From: Amaranthus tricolor
Taxonomy: Eukaryota; Streptophyta; Magnoliopsida; Caryophyllales; Amaranthaceae
Length of the DNA stretch: 64,000 bases
Assembly: GCF_026212465.1 (NCBI RefSeq)
Contig: NC_080062.1
Span: forward strand, 557,501-621,500
Direction: 5' to 3'
The position numbers and the translations under genes were made by a program. Shown piece by piece: positions 59,546 to 64,000 of this stretch. Under the pieces are notes generated by a model. The model had not been told where the DNA came from. It did not search any database and worked only from the letters and a program-made list of their open reading frames with translations. The stretch's first letter is position 1, and every line of letters begins with the position of its first letter.

Positions 59546-60470
59546 TATGAGTTAAGACATCAACATATTTGATACACACATGTGTTTGTATAGACAAAAT
59601 TAAGTTCTCAAGTTATTATCTTTAGTATATAATGTTTACGTGATTATTATCGATTTAGTTATATGCAACGTACTTTTTTATACGCCAATATTTTGAGATC
59701 GAAATTTCATTTATACATATATTTTGAATCAATTCAATTGTCACTATTATTATTTTATATTATATATTATATAATTCAATATTAATGAGAGTTTTAATTA
59801 ATAAATTCAGATAATAATTTAGACTTGTGCCTAAATTCTTCGTGCTTGGAGTATGACATCAAAGATAGATAGAATTCTAGTAACTTCCCACTTCGTCATT
59901 TTGATTCAATGTGCAACAAATGGCCCTTCAAAATCTTTCACATAGTCAACAGTTAGTTTATATCACACAAATCACTACAGATATATGATGACTATTTATT
60001 TGATTATCTCACGGTATGATAATTACTAAAAGTGATTATTTTAAATATAAAAATAAATATTTTATTTAATTTGATTGGACACATTAATTTTTAATTTAAA
60101 TTTGTATAGATATTTTTGGTGCATGTCCACTTAAGAATCCTTTTACCTTTTGGTGCAATGGTCGTCCACTTCAACAACTATGATCAAGTATAATCCCACC
60201 ATGAAAGTTGTTCTAGAAGCCCAATGCTTGCTAGAATGAGCCTATATTTCTTGACATACAAGCACTTTGTGGAAATCACCAATATAGCCCAATAGTGTAT
60301 AATGGGCATCAAACCTTGTTATCATCTTGAACCCAAATTTTTTCATTCCAAAATATTAATGATAAATTTTATAGAAAATTTGAAAAAAATAAGACATTTT
60401 ATTAACTTTAGTCAAAAAATAAGCTTTGTTCAAACTTTAATCCCAAAATAAGTGTCTTTGGTCCCAAAGC
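59546..60470. other. Intergenic DNA, nothing recognised
   Basis: AT-rich and without coding signal. It may include the unrecognised left terminus of the Mutator-like element that follows. Confidence 0.35.
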
Positions 60471-60484
60471 TAAGGTCGGCATAT

Positions 60485-60615
60485 AGTCGCTATTAGTAAC
60501 AACGAATTAATTGTTGCTGAAATTTTGAGTGAAAGATTAAGTTGTTGTTACTAACAGCGAAGTATTGTGTTGACTGGTCAAGAGTGTTGTTGCTGTTAGT
60601 AACAGTGACCTTATG
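60485..60615 (+). repeat. Palindromic TGTTACTAACAG-type motif cluster
   Basis: TCGCTATTAGTAACAAC (60488-60504) is nearly the reverse complement of GTTGTTACTAACAGCGA (60544-60560). A third palindromic copy, TTGCTGTTAGTAACAGTGAC, follows near 60590-60610. The cluster lies just before the leader of the Mutator-like gene and could be part of its terminal or promoter region. Confidence 0.5.
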
Positions 60616-60639
60616 CGTCCCTAAGTATCAGCAATTCTC

Positions 60640-60799
60640 CTTCTTCCTCATTTCACCCAACTTCGTTTCACAGTCCTAACCCACGAAAATCTCCCTCTTC
60701 TTCCCACCATTAAAATCAACTTTAATCCTTCAATTAATCTCATCAAATTCCAAGTCTCTACTACTAATTAGTTCTGTCATCTTACTACATTCACTTCAG
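60640..60799 (+). promoter_or_regulatory. Probable 5' leader exon of the Mutator-like gene
   Basis: A CT-rich segment of about 160 bases ends in CACTTCAG before GTAATAAT, a good splice donor at 60800. The matching acceptor TTGTTGTAG ends at 61289, three bases before the coding ATG. No TATA box was identified with confidence. Confidence 0.45.
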
Positions 60800-61291
60800 G
60801 TAATAATTTTTTTTTCTTTTTTCGAAAATATAGTGTTTATATTTCTTCATCAACTTTCACATAAATGCAGGTTCATAAACTTGCAAATTAATTACTACTT
60901 CTTGGTGATCTATAGCTTATTAAGGTACCTTTTTATTATAAATTTTTTAGTTCTTTTTGTTTTTAAAAAGTATGTCATTTATAGTGGTCATTTACACTTA
61001 AACTCTATAAATATGTCAAATGTAGTTATTATTTGCCATGATCTTCATAATGAGCTTGTTTGTTCATGAATTTAATATAGAAAATGTTTGAATTTAATGT
61101 AGAAAATGTTTGAATGCAAACCCAAAATTTGTAAATTATATATATGTATTTATGCAGTCAATAATCAATATGCCTTGTTTTTAAATGTTGTTATGAATGT
61201 TGTGAACTCTAGTTGTGAGGGTTGTTGAACAATGTACTTGCTTTCTTATGAACTTGATGGGGATGTTGATTTTGTACTTATTGTTGTAGAA

Positions 61292-62612
61292 ATGGCTTCA
61301 TTTCATGTGACTGTTGTATGTTTTTGGAATGGTTCAATTCGATCAAGTAGTAGCAATGTTAAGCATGTTGGAGGAAGACGTAAACTATTTGCATGCAACT
61401 CAAACATGGATTTGAATGAATTTAAACATCTTATATGCTCTAAGATTGGCATTGACACCACAAGAAGTACTATTAATGTAAGTTTTAAATACAATATGAG
61501 TGGAGAATTGTTAGCTCTTCCGGTTGAGGATGAGGAGGCTATAGATGCAATGTGGGAGTATTCAAAGTCTACCTCTATTCCTTCTTTAGAGTTATATGTA
61601 GAAGAGGTATCCCTAGGGAATCAAGATGTCAATGTTTTAGAAACAAATGCAGTCCTGAATGTAACTTCTTCTCCTCCTTCTCCTACACCTTTCTCTACCC
61701 AAGAAACCCAAAATCCCATTATGCCATCTTCTTCTTCTCCTTCTAATGAACCCAATCAACTTAAACTTCAAGTCTCAAATGATGATACGATTAACTTAGA
61801 AGATACAAATGAGTCTTGGGATGATGTTAATAGTGAGAGTAATGAATTCGTTGAAGCTCCTTCTGAGGACGATGTGGGTGTTGATGAGGAGGCTCCAATT
61901 AATGACATGACCTTAGGTAACATTCCAACAATCGTTGCTCCTACACCTTATGCCCTAGTTCCCCCTTTAGATGAACACGTTGAGGACAACTCTTGGATAT
62001 CTTAGGCATGTGATACAACCTATTCCGATGAAGGAGAGTTTCAAAAGGGTATGATGTTTGATAACAAGGATGCCTTGTTGGACACTGTTAGATTGTATCA
62101 TATTCGTAGGAACGTTGAGTACCGAACTGAGACTTCAAATCAAACCGTGCTTATGTTGAAGTGTAAAAGAGGGTGTGCTTGGAGGCTAAGGGCTAGGAAG
62201 AGCTCCTATTCATCTACATGGGAAATTGTTACATATAAAGGGAAGCATGGGGGTTGTGTATTAAGTACTGAAAATGTGTCAGCTGAACATATTCATTTGA
62301 CATCAGCCGTGATTAACAATGTTATTAGAAATTGTGTTGCTGAAGACCCATCAATTAAGGTCTCTGTGGTACGACAAATGGTGAAAGACTAATTTGGTGT
62401 CGAAGTGACCTATAAGCGGGCATGGTGTGCTAAAAAGCAAGCCCTTCTCTCCATCTATGGGACATGGGAAGACTCTTATCCTCTCCTTCCACGCTTCTTG
62501 AAAGTAATGCAAGTTTCTAACCCCGAGACTGTAGTTGAGTGGTTCTTTAAGAAAGATAATGATGTTGGTGTGTACGTCCGTCCTAGTATTAGAACTTTCC
62601 AGCGTGTATTTA
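61292..62612 (+). pseudogene. Mutator-like (MuDR) transposase N-terminal part, broken
   Basis: From the ATG at 61292 (MASFHVTVV) the frame is continuous except for two in-frame stops, TAG at 62003-62005 and TAA at 62390-62392. It encodes a PB1-like N-terminus (about residues 1-105), an acidic Ser/Pro-rich linker, and the MuDR DNA-binding zinc domain (words GMMFDNKDALLDTVRLYHI, CKRGCAWRLRARK, YKGKHGGC, EHIHL). Next comes the segment before the catalytic core (VTYKRAWCAKKQALLSIYG, then RTFQRVF). At about 62612 the transposase ends abruptly, before the DDE catalytic core and SWIM finger. Both stops are one G:C-to-A:T change away from a sense codon. The product, if any, could at most bind DNA. 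Confidence 0.85.
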
Positions 62613-64000
62613 GGTATCCAATACAGAGACCATATGCACCAGGCATCCCGACTCTGCTCCGTGGCAGATTGACGCACGGATCATTTCTTTCATTCAGTGA
62701 GTGAGGTTATACGACTTCTACCTCATCGCTTATGGGTGAGTGGATCGGGCTTCAGTCACAGCTTTAGTAGAGCGGTGGCGCCAAGAGACACATATCTTTC
62801 ATCTACCTCTAGGTGAAGCTACTATCACTTTACTTGACGTAGCTGTGCTTACACGGCTTCCCATCGAGGGACATGCCGTCTGTACCGTTGGACGCCGACT
62901 CGATAGTTGGCGAGATATAGTTCATAGGGTCTTAGGAGTCCGACCTCCCCCAGAGGTATCCAAAGGGAGTGGGTTGCGCGTAACATGGCTTGCGCAGAAC
63001 TTCTCGCACCTCCCTGAAGGTGCTGATAAGGCTACCATTGTGAGATACGCCTTACTCTTATATCTAATTGGTGTTGTCTTGTTCTCCGACAAGACTGCCA
63101 ATAGAGTACAGCTTTTGTACTTGACATTGCTTGATACGCCATAGGAGGTCATCTCCGGTTACAGCTGGGCATTCGCAGCCCTAGGTTATTTGTACAGGAG
63201 ACTATGTGACGCTTCACAGAAGAACGTGAAGGAGATCGTTGGGCCCCTAATTATTCTCCAGGTAATACTAACTTTACATGTTATTGATTTGTTTTTTAAT
63301 TTGTTCTTATGTTTCGTTTACTTACTTATATCTGTAATTTATAGCTTTGGGCGTGGGAGCACATTCTCATTGGGCAACAGATGAGGAATGTGGGACGTGG
63401 TGCATTTGCGCCACCAATTCTTCCACCACCAGATGTGCCATATGGATCGCGGTGGTCTTTTGATAGACGTACAAGGACTCACACAAGATCTGGCGTGGGC
63501 TTCTATCGCGATCAATTGGATCTACTTCGAGCTAACCAGGTAAAGGCTTCACTTACTAGTCTTGTAACTATCATATTGCGTAATTTATTAATTACATTTT
63601 CACGTGTAGTTTCGATGGGACCCTTATCCCGCTGGGGCATACGCTGCATTGCCTCAGCACTTAGAGATATTATCAGGGGTGTGGAGAGCATCTATGCCTT
63701 TGATATGCTTTGACATAGTCGAAGTACATCTCCCTGAGCGCGTACTGCACCAATTTGGAATGGTACAGGGCATCCCGCCGCCTTGTGACACTGAGGCGGA
63801 GTTCTATCACAGCTCACGCAAGGGTCGGGAACCCAAGAACTGGTTTGAGATCAATTGGCGCCATATCGCTCGTTGGGATCACAGGCTAGAGCTACTGGCC
63901 CAAGATGCGCCGATCGATGCTATAGCCGCACCTACTTCGGTGGATTACATGCCGTGGTTCCTCTCCATCACTTGTCGATGGATGACACCACGAGGTATCA
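62613..64000 (+). pseudogene. Plant mobile domain (MAIN-like) protein, partial at window end
   Basis: Directly after the transposase fragment the coding sequence becomes a plant mobile domain, related to MAIN/MAIL1 and 'phosphatase 7 long form homolog' proteins. Words seen: TALVERWRQETHIFHLP, GEATITLLDVAVLTRLPIEG, RYALLLYLIGVVLFSDKT, YSWAFAALGYLYRRLCDAS, LWAWEHILIG. A frame change near 62700-62740 and an in-frame TAG at 63142-63144 interrupt it. Introns 63262-63344 and 63540-63609 have GT-AG borders in phase, and the last exon (63610 on) is open to the window end. In plants the domain occurs both in nuclear proteins that aid gene silencing and in transposons. It is more GC-rich than its surroundings. 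Confidence 0.8.

Overview
This is a plant nuclear segment, almost certainly from a eudicot. The genes have short GT-AG introns in an AT-rich background. They include an R2R3-MYB with the canonical 130/130-nt first exons, a TRM1 tRNA methyltransferase and a UDP-arabinopyranose mutase. Around them lie LTR retrotransposons, Stowaway-type MITEs and a Mutator/plant-mobile-domain relic. The species cannot be fixed from the sequence. A Caryophyllales genome (for example the spinach/quinoa/beet group) is only a guess.

Layout. 1-5770: AT-rich intergenic DNA with three MITEs. 5776-10685: a complete, coding-intact Ty1/copia element on the minus strand (204-bp LTRs, one mismatch, TGATT target duplication). 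10691-16100: intergenic DNA with MITEs and a Helitron-like 3' terminus. 16236-17304: a small DnaJ-type Cys-rich zinc-finger gene (minus). 19381-20837: the R2R3-MYB gene (minus). 22920-35832: a 12.9-kb Ty3/gypsy element of the Tat type (minus), with identical 695-bp LTRs and an ATAAC duplication. It has an intact gag-pol and, on the opposite strand, a spliced extra gene with its own TATA box. Nine copies of a GTCCGACTTATCGA motif lie on each side of that gene. 35838-39571: intergenic DNA with a long (TA)n tract and an orphan exon-like ORF. 39577-44317: a second copia element (282-bp LTRs, four mismatches, ATAGC duplication) whose pol is frameshifted near its end. 45060-45179: a decayed 5S rRNA-like sequence. 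46100-51760: the twelve-exon TRM1 gene (plus). 52204-55622: the four-exon UDP-arabinopyranose mutase/RGP gene (minus), convergent with TRM1. 55725-60640: intergenic DNA with one clear Stowaway MITE. 60640-64000: a MULE transposase N-terminus joined to a plant-mobile-domain (MAIN-like) ORF, broken by stops and a frameshift and running off the window end.

The host genes are unrelated housekeeping or regulatory genes: RNA modification, cell-wall nucleotide-sugar supply, transcription, and probably protein folding. They are separated by very recent retrotransposon insertions. All three LTR elements lie on the same strand and all keep perfect target-site duplications. The most unusual structure is the antisense, intron-containing gene inside the gypsy element, with its own promoter and flanking repeat arrays. 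Antisense extra ORFs are known in Tat-lineage elements, but the symmetric 9+9 motif arrays and the promoter similarity to the LTR deserve a closer look.
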